Shown piece after piece: positions 1 to 7,433 of a stretch of DNA of 16,328 nucleotides; positions within the stretch are counted from its first letter, which is position 1, and each line of letters opens with the position of its first letter. The stretch comes from Gammaproteobacteria bacterium. GTDB taxonomy: Bacteria > Pseudomonadota > Gammaproteobacteria > Pseudomonadales > M0112. The translations under genes were made by a program, and so were the position numbers. The stretch lies in assembly GCA_006227085.1 (NCBI GenBank), contig SBFY01000088.1, forward strand, positions 1-16,328. Direction: 5' to 3'. The notes under the pieces are model-generated. The model made no database searches. It was not told where the DNA came from and saw only the letters and a list, made by a program, of their open reading frames with translations.

Positions 1-170
1 GTGGCAGACAGCTGCTGGCGGGCATCGGCGCTGGGCAGGAGGCTGTGGATCTTGCCCTGGTGGATGGCCAGTGCGTGATCCTTCAGCACCAGTCCTGAGG
101 GCACGACCGGGATGATCGCGCCGGCGTGGATCAGGGTATCGATAACGGTGCTGGAATCTCTTGCATTCAT
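1..170 (-). CDS. mtaD: MtaD-type amidohydrolase (5-methylthioadenosine/S-adenosylhomocysteine deaminase family), N-terminal part only
   Basis: This gene reads leftwards from an ATG at 170-168 and runs off the window at base 1, so only 56 codons are present. The visible protein starts MNARDSSTVIDTLIHAGAII and continues with the pattern of an N-terminal amidohydrolase beta-strand domain (a 'P.GLVLKDHALAIHQGKI..LLPSADAR' type segment). That layout is typical of TRZ/ATZ-family hydrolases annotated as MtaD in Pseudomonas, which deaminate methylthioadenosine or S-adenosylhomocysteine. In Pseudomonas such a gene lies close to gyrA, which supports the call. The metal-binding HxH motif would lie beyond the window, so the substrate cannot be judged. 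The ribosome binding site is weak (AGG about 3 bases from ATG on the minus strand). Family assignment is fairly safe; exact substrate is inference. Confidence 0.72.
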   Translation of the reverse strand, partial: MNARDSSTVIDTLIHAGAIIPVVPSGLVLKDHALAIHQGKIHSLLPSADARQQLSA

Positions 171-218
171 GCCTGGAAAGGTCCGCTTCGGGTCATTCGG
201 GAAGGGCTGCGACGGGCC

Positions 219-224
219 AGTATA
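219..224 (-). promoter_or_regulatory. possible -10 element for mtaD
   Basis: Read on the minus strand these bases are TATACT, five of six matches to the sigma-70 -10 consensus, about 50 bases upstream of the mtaD ATG. The -35 region at normal spacing is poor, so this is only a candidate. Confidence 0.3.
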
Positions 225-307
225 ACGGTTGCCCGCGATGAGCGAAATTGTCCAGTAAATTGAATGGCTTGGCGCTTCCTGCAAAGTGCTTTCCAGGGCC
301 AAAAAAA

Positions 308-338
308 CTGTCAGGAAGAGGGGGTTTTATGGTAGGAT
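308..338 (+). promoter_or_regulatory. possible gyrA promoter
   Basis: CTGTCA at 308-313 and TAGGAT at 333-338 each match the sigma-70 consensus at four of six positions, but the 19-base spacer is longer than ideal. If used, it would give a gyrA leader of nearly 200 bases containing the inverted repeat and direct repeats described separately. Confidence 0.25.
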
Positions 339-384
339 TAGCGGCTTGTAAGACAGGGTGTGAAAGGCCGTTTTCCACGGGGTT

Positions 385-401
385 CCGGAAGCGCTTTCCG
401 G
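385..401 (+). repeat. inverted repeat (6-bp stem, 5-base loop) in gyrA leader
   Basis: CCGGAA at 385-390 pairs perfectly with TTCCGG at 396-401 around the loop GCGCT. No T tract follows, so it is not a standard terminator. It may be a leader hairpin or a protein-binding palindrome; the role is unknown. Confidence 0.5.
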
Positions 402-478
402 GGGATTGGATGGGCCCTGTTGCGAAGCACGACGCACCGGTTTTTACCTGCCACGGAAGGGTGGCTCCCAGGCACGCT

Positions 479-525
479 GACGATAAGAACGCTGTGTAAG
501 CTGTGTAAAAAGACGCATAAGAACG
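479..525 (+). repeat. nested short direct repeats just upstream of gyrA
   Basis: GCTGTGTAA occurs twice in perfect tandem at 491-499 and 500-508. It is flanked by two near-identical copies of another motif, GACGATAAGAACG at 479-491 and GACGCATAAGAACG at 512-525, which differ by one inserted base. The second copy runs into the gyrA ribosome binding site. The arrangement is visible directly; any regulatory meaning is inference. Confidence 0.6.
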
Positions 526-541
526 GAGAAATAGCGCCGCA

Positions 542-3130
542 ATGGGTGAAATAGCCAAAGAAATCTACCCGGTCAATATCGAAGACGAACTCAAGCAAAG
601 CTACCTCGATTACGCCATGAGCGTGATCGTGGGTCGTGCCTTGCCGGATGTGCGTGACGGTTTGAAGCCGGTGCACCGCCGCGTGTTGTTCGCGATGAGC
701 GAACTCGGCAATGACTGGAACAAGGCGTACAAGAAATCGGCCCGTGTGGTCGGTGATGTGATCGGTAAATACCACCCGCATGGTGACTCGGCGGTGTATG
801 ACACCATCGTGCGCCTGGCGCAGCCGTTCTCGATGCGTTACATGCTGGTCGATGGCCAGGGGAACTTTGGTTCGATTGATGGTGATAACGCGGCAGCGAT
901 GCGTTACACCGAAGTGCGCATGGCCAAGCTGGCGCATGAATTGCTGGCTGACCTCGACAAGGAAACCGTGGACTGGGTGCCGAACTACGATGGCACCGAA
1001 CAAATCCCCGATGTATTGCCCACCCGGGTGCCGCATTTGCTGGTGAACGGTTCGGCCGGCATTGCCGTTGGCATGGCCACCAACATCCCGCCGCATAACC
1101 TCACCGAAGTGGTGAATGGTTGCCTGGCGCTGATCGATAATCCCGCCCTGGATGTTGACCAGCTGATGGAATTCATCCCGGGTCCGGATTTCCCGACCGC
1201 CGGCATCATCAATGGCCGTGCGGGCATTGTCGAAGCGTATCGCACCGGTCGTGGCCGTATTTATGTGCGGGCACGGGCAGAAGTGCTGAACCAGGACAGC
1301 GGCAACCGCGAGTCCATCATCATCACCGAGATTCCTTACCAGGTGAACAAGGCGCGCTTGATCGAGAAGATCGCCGAGCTGGTGAAGGAAAAGAAAATCG
1401 AAGGCATCAGCGAGATTCGTGACGAATCCGACAAGGATGGTTTGCGTGTCGTCATCGAACTGAAGCGCGGCGAATCCGGTGAGGTGCTGCTGAACAACCT
1501 CTACAGCCAGACACAATTGCAGAACGTGTTCGGTATCAACATGGTGGCCTTGGTCGATGGCCAGCCCAAACTGCTGAACCTGAAGCAGATGCTGGAATAT
1601 TTCATCCTGCATCGTCGTGAAGTGGTGACACGCCGCACCGTGTACCTGTTGCGCAAGGCGCGTGAACGCGGCCATATCCTCGAAGGTTATGCGATTGCAC
1701 TGGCCAATATTGACCCGGTGATCGAGCTCATCAAGAAATCACCGACGCCGGCCGAGGCAAAAGATCGTCTGGTGGCGGCCGAGTGGGAGCCAGGCTCGGT
1801 ATTGGCGATGCTGGACAAGGCGGGCAGCGATGCCTGTCGTCCGGAAGGCCTGGATATGAGCTACGGCATGCGTGATGGCAAGTATCACCTGTCACCGGAA
1901 CAGGCGCAGGCCATTCTCGAGTTGCGCCTGAATCGCCTGACCGGCCTGGAGCATGAAAAATTGCTGGCCGAATACCAGGAAAAACTCACGGAAATTGCCC
2001 GTTATCTCGACATTCTCGGTAATCCCGAATTGTTAATGGCGGTGATCCGCACCGAGCTGGAAGAAGTGCGTGCCGGTTTCGGCGATGAGCGTCGTACCGA
2101 GATCATGGCGTCACAGCTGGATCTGACGGTGGCCGATTTGATCGCCGAGGAAGAGCGTGTCGTGACCTTGTCGCATGGCGGTTATGCCAAGAGCCAGCCA
2201 TTGGCCGATTACCAGGCGCAGCGCCGTGGGGGTACCGGCAAGGCAGCGACTTCCGTGAAGGAAGAGGATTTTGTCGAGCACTTGCTGGTGGCCAACACGC
2301 ACACAACGATCCTGTGTTTCACCAACCGTGGCAAGGTGTACTGGTTGAAGGTGTATGAGATCCCGGTGGCCAGTCGTGCCGCGCGTGGTCGCCCGATGGT
2401 GAACCTGTTGCCACTGGAAGCGGATGAACGGGTCACATCGATCCTGCCCGTAGAGGAGTACACCGAAGGGCATTACATCGTGATGGCAACGGCCAATGGC
2501 ACCATCAAGAAAACCGACCTCACCAGTTTCTCGCGTCCTCGCAGCACCGGCTTGCGTGCGCTGGAACTGGATGAAGGTGATGTGCTGGTTGGTACCGCGA
2601 TCACCAACGGTTCCAATGACATCATGCTGTGCGCGAACTCGGGCAAGGCGATCCGTTTCCATGAGAGCGATGTGCGTGCCATGGGGCGTACAGCGCGTGG
2701 TGTCCGCGGCATTCGCCTGCAGGACAAGCAGGAAGTCATGTCACTGATCATCCCGCAGGAAGGTGGCAAGATCCTGTCGGTTTCCGAAAACGGTTACGGC
2801 AAGCGGACACCGGTGGAGGATTATCCCATCAAGGGTCGCGGTGGCATGGGTGTGATCAGCATCCAGGCCAGTGATCGCAATGGCAACCTGATTGGTGCAA
2901 TACAGGTATTCGAAGGCGATGAAATGATGCTGATTTCGGACCAGGGCATGCTGGTGCGTACACGCACGGGTGAAGTGTCCGAACAGGGCCGCAACACCCA
3001 GGGTGTGCGCCTGATCCGTTTGAAAGAGGGTGAAACCCTGGTGGGTGTTGCCCGTGTTGCAGAAACCGAATCGGACGAAGACGGTGCCGATTCCCATGAA
3101 GCTGTTGACGGCGATGCCGGCAACGAATAA
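542..3130 (+). CDS. gyrA: DNA gyrase subunit A
   Basis: GyrA is the breakage-reunion subunit of gyrase, which with GyrB introduces negative supercoils into DNA. The 862-residue product is near the E. coli length (875). Residue numbering matches E. coli in the catalytic region: the active-site tyrosine is Tyr122 (in AAMRYTEVRM), and the quinolone-determining region HPHGDSAVYD carries Ser83 and Asp87, the wild-type, drug-sensitive residues. The winged-helix and tower domains fill the first 500 or so residues. The C-terminal DNA-wrapping domain starts with the GyrA box QRRGGTG at 560-566, and further beta-pinwheel blades follow. The protein ends in an acidic tail rich in D and E. The ATG at 542 is the best start, with GGAG 13 bases upstream. 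serC follows 33 bases downstream, so the two may share transcripts. Confidence 0.98.
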   Translation: MGEIAKEIYPVNIEDELKQSYLDYAMSVIVGRALPDVRDGLKPVHRRVLFAMSELGNDWNKAYKKSARVVGDVIGKYHPHGDSAVYDTIVRLAQPFSMRYMLVDGQGNFGSIDGDNAAAMRYTEVRMAKLAHELLADLDKETVDWVPNYDGTEQIPDVLPTRVPHLLVNGSAGIAVGMATNIPPHNLTEVVNGCLALIDNPALDVDQLMEFIPGPDFPTAGIINGRAGIVEAYRTGRGRIYVRARAEVLNQDSGNRESIIITEIPYQVNKARLIEKIAELVKEKKIEGISEIRDESDKDGLRVVIELKRGESGEVLLNNLYSQTQLQNVFGINMVALVDGQPKLLNLKQMLEYFILHRREVVTRRTVYLLRKARERGHILEGYAIALANIDPVIELIKKSPTPAEAKDRLVAAEWEPGSVLAMLDKAGSDACRPEGLDMSYGMRDGKYHLSPEQAQAILELRLNRLTGLEHEKLLAEYQEKLTEIARYLDILGNPELLMAVIRTELEEVRAGFGDERRTEIMASQLDLTVADLIAEEERVVTLSHGGYAKSQPLADYQAQRRGGTGKAATSVKEEDFVEHLLVANTHTTILCFTNRGKVYWLKVYEIPVASRAARGRPMVNLLPLEADERVTSILPVEEYTEGHYIVMATANGTIKKTDLTSFSRPRSTGLRALELDEGDVLVGTAITNGSNDIMLCANSGKAIRFHESDVRAMGRTARGVRGIRLQDKQEVMSLIIPQEGGKILSVSENGYGKRTPVEDYPIKGRGGMGVISIQASDRNGNLIGAIQVFEGDEMMLISDQGMLVRTRTGEVSEQGRNTQGVRLIRLKEGETLVGVARVAETESDEDGADSHEAVDGDAGNE

Positions 3131-3163
3131 CCGTCCTTACTTTGACAGGAGCCACTAGCAGTC

Positions 3164-4246
3164 ATGGCACGTGCGTATAACTTTTGTGCAGGTCCCGCTT
3201 CCCTTCCCGAGCCCGTATTGGAGCAAGCGCGTCGTGAAATGATGGACTGGCAGGGCAAGGGCCTGTCCGTGATGGAAATGAGCCATCGCAGTGACGAGAT
3301 GGTGGGGATCGCATCGGAAGCAGAAAAAGACCTGCGTGAATTGATGGGTATCCCGAATGATTATGCCGTGCTGTTCCTGCAGGGTGGCGCCACCGCACAG
3401 TTTTCGGCAATACCGTTGAACCTGCTGCGCGGTCGCAGTTCGGCCGATTATGTGGTCACGGGCCAATGGTCGAAAAAAGCGCTGGAAGAAGGCAAGCGTT
3501 ACGCCAATGCCAATGTGGTGGCCAGCAGCAAGGACACCAATTTCAGTACGATTCCGGCGTTTGATACATGGAAGCTCGATCCGAATGCGGCCTATTTGCA
3601 CTACACACCGAATGAAACGATTGGCGGTGTCGAGTTTTTCTGGACGCCTGACAGCGGTGACGTACCACTGGTTGCCGATATGTCATCAACGATTTTGTCG
3701 CGCCCGGTGGACGTGACGAAATTCGGTTTGATTTATGCCGGTGCGCAAAAAAATATCGGCCCGGCAGGTCTGACAATTGTCATCGTGCGTCGTGATTTGC
3801 TGGGCAAGGCACATGCCATGACGCCGACGATCATGGATTACCAGATCCAGGCGGATAACGATTCCATGTACAACACACCGCCGACCTATGCCTGGTACCT
3901 GGCCGGGTTGGTGTTCAAATGGCTGAAGACCCAGGGTGGGTTGGCCGGCATGGAGAAGGTCAATCGCCGCAAGGCTGGCAAGCTGTACGACTACATCGAT
4001 AACAGTGGTTATTACAAGAACCCAGTGGAAGTCGCCAGCCGTTCGTTGATGAATATCCCGTTCACCTTGCCGCGTGAAGAACTCGACAAGCCTTTCCTGA
4101 AAGGTGCGGAAGCCCGTGGTTTGCTGAACCTGAAAGGGCACCGGTCAGTGGGTGGCATGCGCGCGAGTGTGTATAACGCGGTACCCGAGTCGGCGGTGGA
4201 TACCCTGATCGAGTACATGAAGGATTTTGCGTCACAAAACGCTTGA
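3164..4246 (+). CDS. serC: phosphoserine aminotransferase
   Basis: SerC is a cytoplasmic PLP enzyme that converts 3-phosphohydroxypyruvate to phosphoserine in serine synthesis and also acts on the 4-phosphoerythronate branch of vitamin B6 synthesis. The 360-residue length is standard. The N-terminus has the family signature YNFCAGPASLPEPVL, and the PLP-binding lysine is Lys196 in the segment AGAQKNIGPAG. The conserved HRSDEM and the C-terminal GHRSVGGMRAS segments are also present. The ATG at 3164 is preceded by AGGAG at 3147-3151 (12-base spacing). It follows gyrA by 33 bases, and pheA starts 25 bases after its stop. SerC beside aromatic genes is a long-known linkage (serC-aroA in E. coli), usually explained by shared need for serine, B6 and aromatic products. 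Confidence 0.97.
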   Translation: MARAYNFCAGPASLPEPVLEQARREMMDWQGKGLSVMEMSHRSDEMVGIASEAEKDLRELMGIPNDYAVLFLQGGATAQFSAIPLNLLRGRSSADYVVTGQWSKKALEEGKRYANANVVASSKDTNFSTIPAFDTWKLDPNAAYLHYTPNETIGGVEFFWTPDSGDVPLVADMSSTILSRPVDVTKFGLIYAGAQKNIGPAGLTIVIVRRDLLGKAHAMTPTIMDYQIQADNDSMYNTPPTYAWYLAGLVFKWLKTQGGLAGMEKVNRRKAGKLYDYIDNSGYYKNPVEVASRSLMNIPFTLPREELDKPFLKGAEARGLLNLKGHRSVGGMRASVYNAVPESAVDTLIEYMKDFASQNA

Positions 4247-4271
4247 TGGATCACAGGCAAGGCAGGTTGCC

Positions 4272-5402
4272 ATGGCAGAAGAGAATCCGGAACTGCAGAA
4301 ACTGCGTGAGCAGATCGATGCGATTGACCAATCGCTGCAGGAGCTGCTGAACCAGCGTGCTTCGGTGGCGCAAGCCGTGGCTGAGGTCAAGCTGGCCGAG
4401 GTCAAGGCGGAAGGTGCGGCTGGTGACCAGCGCGCCCTCGATGAGCAAGTGCAGTTCTATCGCCCTGAGCGTGAAGCGCAGGTTTTGCGAAAAGTGATTG
4501 AACGCAATACCGGGCCGATGCCGGCCGACAAGATGGCGTGGATTTTCCGTGAAATCATGTCAGCGTGCCTGGCGCTGGAAAAGCCGATGCAGGTTGCGTA
4601 TCTCGGTCCCGCAGGCACGTTCACGCAAGAAGCAACGCTCAAGCATTTCGGGCATGGGGTCATCAGCCAGCCAGCATCGACGATTGATGCCGTGTTCCGT
4701 CAGGTGGAATCGGGCGAGAGCCATTTTGGTGTGGTGCCGGTTGAGAATTCCACTGAAGGCATGGTGAATCACACGCTGGATAATTTCCTCAATTCCCCAT
4801 TGAAGATTTCCGGTGAAGTGGAGCTGCCTATTCACCTGCATTTGCTGGTGAAACCGGGAACACGTCCGGAATCGGTCAAGCAGATTTGTGCGCACCAGCA
4901 GGCCTTGGCGCAATGCCGCGAATGGTTGTCACGGCACTGGCCGAATACCGAAACCATTGCCGTGAGCAGCAATGGTGAGGCGGCACGGCGTGCAAGCACG
5001 GAAATGGGTGTTGCTGCCATCGCTGGCGATATTGCTGCCAACACCTATGAGTTGGCGCGCTTGGCAGACAATATTGAAGACATTGCCAGTAACACCACGC
5101 GTTTCCTGGTGATTGGCCGTGATACGGTCAAGCCCAGTGGCAACGATAAAACCTCGATCATCATCTCTACCCGTAACGAGCCCGGGGCATTGTTCCGTTT
5201 GCTGGAACCGTTCCATCGTGAAGGCATCATGCTGACACGGATTGATACGCGTCCCTCACGTACGGAAAACTGGGCCTATGTGTTTTTCATCGAGTTTGAA
5301 GGACACCAGGAAGATGCCGTAATCCGCCGCATCCTGGCGGAATTGCAGGAGCGCAGCCTGATGCTGAAAATCCTGGGTTCCTACCCGCGTGCCGTGTGTT
5401 GA
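4272..5402 (+). CDS. pheA: bifunctional chorismate mutase / prephenate dehydratase (P-protein)
   Basis: This fused enzyme turns chorismate into prephenate (AroQ-type mutase, residues about 1-95) and prephenate into phenylpyruvate (dehydratase, about 104-285), and carries a C-terminal ACT domain (about 292-370) that senses phenylalanine. Visible landmarks are LREQID near the N-terminus, FYRPERE at 62-68, AYLGPAGTFTQEA at the start of the dehydratase, ENSTEGMVNHTLD, and the catalytic TRF triplet at 276-278. The ACT domain has the EPGALFRLLEPF and RIDTRPSR segments. I chose the ATG at 4272 (376 residues, AGG five bases upstream) because upstream in-frame codons overlap serC and add nothing conserved. 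The mutase loop between Lys40 and FYRPERE is longer than the Pseudomonas form as I recall it and contains a small internal duplication (EVKLA/EVKAE). The stop overlaps the region where hisC starts. Confidence 0.96.
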   Translation: MAEENPELQKLREQIDAIDQSLQELLNQRASVAQAVAEVKLAEVKAEGAAGDQRALDEQVQFYRPEREAQVLRKVIERNTGPMPADKMAWIFREIMSACLALEKPMQVAYLGPAGTFTQEATLKHFGHGVISQPASTIDAVFRQVESGESHFGVVPVENSTEGMVNHTLDNFLNSPLKISGEVELPIHLHLLVKPGTRPESVKQICAHQQALAQCREWLSRHWPNTETIAVSSNGEAARRASTEMGVAAIAGDIAANTYELARLADNIEDIASNTTRFLVIGRDTVKPSGNDKTSIIISTRNEPGALFRLLEPFHREGIMLTRIDTRPSRTENWAYVFFIEFEGHQEDAVIRRILAELQERSLMLKILGSYPRAVC

Positions 5403-5416
5403 TGGAGTGCATGCCC

Positions 5417-6526
5417 GTGAGCTGTGACTTCATTGCGTTAGCCACACCGGGCGTCCAGAGCCTGCAACCGTACCAGCCGGGCAAGCCGGTGGAAGAACTC
5501 GAGCGCGAACTGGGCATTACCGACATCATCAAGCTGGCCAGTAATGAAAATCCCTTGGGTGCGGGTGAGTTGGCGCGTCAGGCGTATGCCGGCGTTGCGA
5601 GCGATTTGGCGATTTATCCGGACGGCAGTGCCTACCGGTTAAAGAACGCATTGGCGAGCAAGCTGGGTGTACAGGCAAACCAGATCACGATCGGCAATGG
5701 CTCCAACGATATCCTCGATTTGATTGGTCGCGCCTTCTTGCGGCCGGGTGTTTCAGCGGTATTTTCCCAACATGCCTTTGTGGTGTACCCGATCACCACG
5801 CAAGTGGCCGGTGCCAAGGCCATTGCTGTGCCGGCGAAAGATTGGGGGCATGATCTCGAGGCGATGGCCGCAGCCGTTGCCGATGATACGCGCCTGGTGT
5901 TCATTGCCAACCCGAACAACCCGACAGGAACGGCAGTGACGGAATCTGCCTTGCGCTGTTTCATGCAATCGGTGCGGGATGATGTGATTGTGGTGCTGGA
6001 TGAAGCCTATTTTGAGTATGGTTTGGGCCATGATTTGCCCGATGGTGTCCAGTTGCTGGACGAATTTCCCAACCTGGTGGTGACGCGCACCTTTTCCAAG
6101 GCGTATGGCCTGGCTGCACTGCGGGTCGGGTACAGCGTATCGCAGCCTGCGATTGCCGATGTGCTCAATCGCCTGCGCATGCCATTCAATGTCAATGCGC
6201 CGGCCTTGGCGGCCGCAGAAGCGGCGTTGTCCGATCAGGCGCATGTGGATGAAACGGCACGTATCAATCGCGAAGGCCTCAAGCAACTGGCAGCTGGTTT
6301 TAAAGCGATGGGGTTATCGTTTATTCCTTCGTTCGGTAACTTCATCGCCTTTGAAGTGCCGGTCGATGCGATGGCTTGTTATCACGGTTTGCTGAAGCGG
6401 GGTGTGATTGTGCGCCCCATCGGTGTGTATGCCATGCCGCGCCATTTGCGGGTGACGGTTGGTTTGCCAGCCCAAAACGAGCGCTTTCTCTCGGCGCTGT
6501 CAGCCACGCTGGAGGAACTGGCATGA
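5417..6526 (+). CDS. hisC: histidinol-phosphate / aromatic aminotransferase (HisC2-like)
   Basis: A class I/II PLP aminotransferase of the histidinol-phosphate family. Within this operon it corresponds to the second HisC copy of Pseudomonas (HisHb), thought to transaminate aromatic keto acids or prephenate as well as imidazole-acetol phosphate. Visible features are KLASNENPLG, NPNNPTGT, LDEAYFEY, and the PLP lysine Lys228 in RTFSKAYGLAALRVGY. I chose the GTG at 5417: GGAG at 5404-5407 lies nine bases upstream, the resulting protein (VSCDFIALA..., 369 residues) lines up with the Pseudomonas N-terminus MSCDF, and the length agrees. ATGs at 5402 and 5411 are in frame but have no site or one only three bases away. 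The stop overlaps tyrA's start as ATGA, implying coupled translation. Whether its main substrate is histidinol phosphate or an aromatic is not decided by sequence. Confidence 0.92.
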   Translation: MSCDFIALATPGVQSLQPYQPGKPVEELERELGITDIIKLASNENPLGAGELARQAYAGVASDLAIYPDGSAYRLKNALASKLGVQANQITIGNGSNDILDLIGRAFLRPGVSAVFSQHAFVVYPITTQVAGAKAIAVPAKDWGHDLEAMAAAVADDTRLVFIANPNNPTGTAVTESALRCFMQSVRDDVIVVLDEAYFEYGLGHDLPDGVQLLDEFPNLVVTRTFSKAYGLAALRVGYSVSQPAIADVLNRLRMPFNVNAPALAAAEAALSDQAHVDETARINREGLKQLAAGFKAMGLSFIPSFGNFIAFEVPVDAMACYHGLLKRGVIVRPIGVYAMPRHLRVTVGLPAQNERFLSALSATLEELA

Positions 6527-7431
6527 GTACACCGGTCTGTGAACGCCTGTTGGTGATCGGCCTTGGCTTGATTGGTGGTTCGCTCGCCTTGGCAGCCCGT
6601 CGTGCCGGTGTGGCGCGTGAAGTGCTGGCGATCAGCCGTTCTTCCCAGACGATCCGCCTGGGTGTGGAACATGGCCTGATTGATGCGGGTGATACCGAAT
6701 ACGATGCCGTGCTGTCGCGCTTGCAGGCCGGCGATGTGATCGTGGTTTCAACACCAACACTGACAGTGCCTGCTGTTTTTGAAGCAGTGAAAGCAGCTGT
6801 CGCGCGTGGTGTGATCCTGACGGATGCAGCCAGTGTGAAGGGCAGTGTGATTGCTGCGGCGCAAACGGTGTTTGGCGAATTGCCGGCGACGTTTGTGCCC
6901 GGTCATCCAATTGCCGGTTCAGAAAAAAGCGGTGTGATGGCGGCGATGCCTGAGTTGTATCGCAAACGTCGCGTCATACTGACGCCCACAGCGGCATCCA
7001 GTGAACACGCCATCGCGACCGTGCGTCACCTGTGGCAGGCGGTCGGTGCCGAAGTGGTCGAGATGCCGGCGGATTTACACGATGAGTTACTGGCTGCCAC
7101 CAGCCACCTGCCGCATGTGCTGGCGTATGCTTTGGTCGATGAGTTGGCCGGCAAGTCCACGCAGGAAGATATCTTCCGGTTTGCTGCTGGCGGCTTCCGT
7201 GATTTTACCCGGATTGCTGCCAGTGACCCGCAGATGTGGCATGACATTGTGCTCGCCAACCGCGATGCACTGTTACAGGAAATGGATCGCTACAGTGCGC
7301 ATTTGCAGCAGCTGCGTGATGCGATTGCGCATGAAGACAGTGAAGCTATACTGGGCGTGTTTTCCCGCGCCAAGGCAGCGCGCGATCATTTCGCTGCCAT
7401 TTTCAAAGAACCCGATTCCCCGGAGAAATAA
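6523..7431 (+). CDS. tyrA: prephenate/cyclohexadienyl dehydrogenase
   Basis: TyrA oxidatively decarboxylates prephenate (or arogenate) on the way to tyrosine. The 302-residue protein has a Rossmann fold opening VIGLGLIGGS with the GxGxxG glycines at 13-18, and the family motif GHPIAGSEKSG with His128 and Ser133. A helical C-terminal dimerisation domain follows, with HDELLAATSHLPH and FRDFTRIA segments. The start is the ATG at 6523, four-base ATGA overlap with hisC, and a strong GGAGG at 6511-6515. The second beta strand ends in AISRSSQT, with no acidic residue where NAD-specific enzymes have one, so NADP use is likely (inference). In Pseudomonas this gene is fused to aroA; here a TAA and a two-base gap separate them. 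Confidence 0.94.
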   Translation: MSTPVCERLLVIGLGLIGGSLALAARRAGVAREVLAISRSSQTIRLGVEHGLIDAGDTEYDAVLSRLQAGDVIVVSTPTLTVPAVFEAVKAAVARGVILTDAASVKGSVIAAAQTVFGELPATFVPGHPIAGSEKSGVMAAMPELYRKRRVILTPTAASSEHAIATVRHLWQAVGAEVVEMPADLHDELLAATSHLPHVLAYALVDELAGKSTQEDIFRFAAGGFRDFTRIAASDPQMWHDIVLANRDALLQEMDRYSAHLQQLRDAIAHEDSEAILGVFSRAKAARDHFAAIFKEPDSPEK

Positions 7432-7433
7432 GC

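Larger units (their letters stand above)
171..541. other. divergent intergenic region between mtaD and gyrA (371 bp)
   Basis: No convincing gene lies here. It holds a possible minus-strand -10 box for mtaD (219-224), a possible plus-strand promoter for gyrA (308-338), a 6-bp inverted repeat at 385-401, and two kinds of short direct repeat close to the gyrA start (479-525). A run of seven A residues sits at 301-307. The gyrA ribosome binding site is GGAG at 525-528, 13 bases before the ATG. Confidence 0.75.

Noticed and set aside
329..499. Possible 56-codon leader ORF in the mtaD-gyrA gap, starting ATG at 329 with a purine-rich stretch (GGAAGAGGGGG) just upstream
   Set aside because: The product has no recognisable motif, it overlaps the gyrA promoter candidate and inverted repeat, and the purine run is only four bases from the ATG. 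Not enough to call a gene, though a regulatory uORF cannot be ruled out.
542..960. Possible quinolone-resistance mutation in gyrA
   Set aside because: Ser83 and Asp87 are both the sensitive-type residues, so there is no evidence of target-site resistance.
338..1675. Long minus-strand open frame (445 codons) antiparallel to gyrA
   Set aside because: It lies opposite a certain gyrA, its translation is rich in His, Gln and Arg as expected for an antisense shadow of high-GC codons, and no family is recognisable.
3747..3753. Run of seven A residues in serC as a possible programmed frameshift site
   Set aside because: It encodes part of the conserved PLP-lysine motif (Q-K-N), the full-length reading frame continues normally, and no downstream stimulatory structure is apparent.
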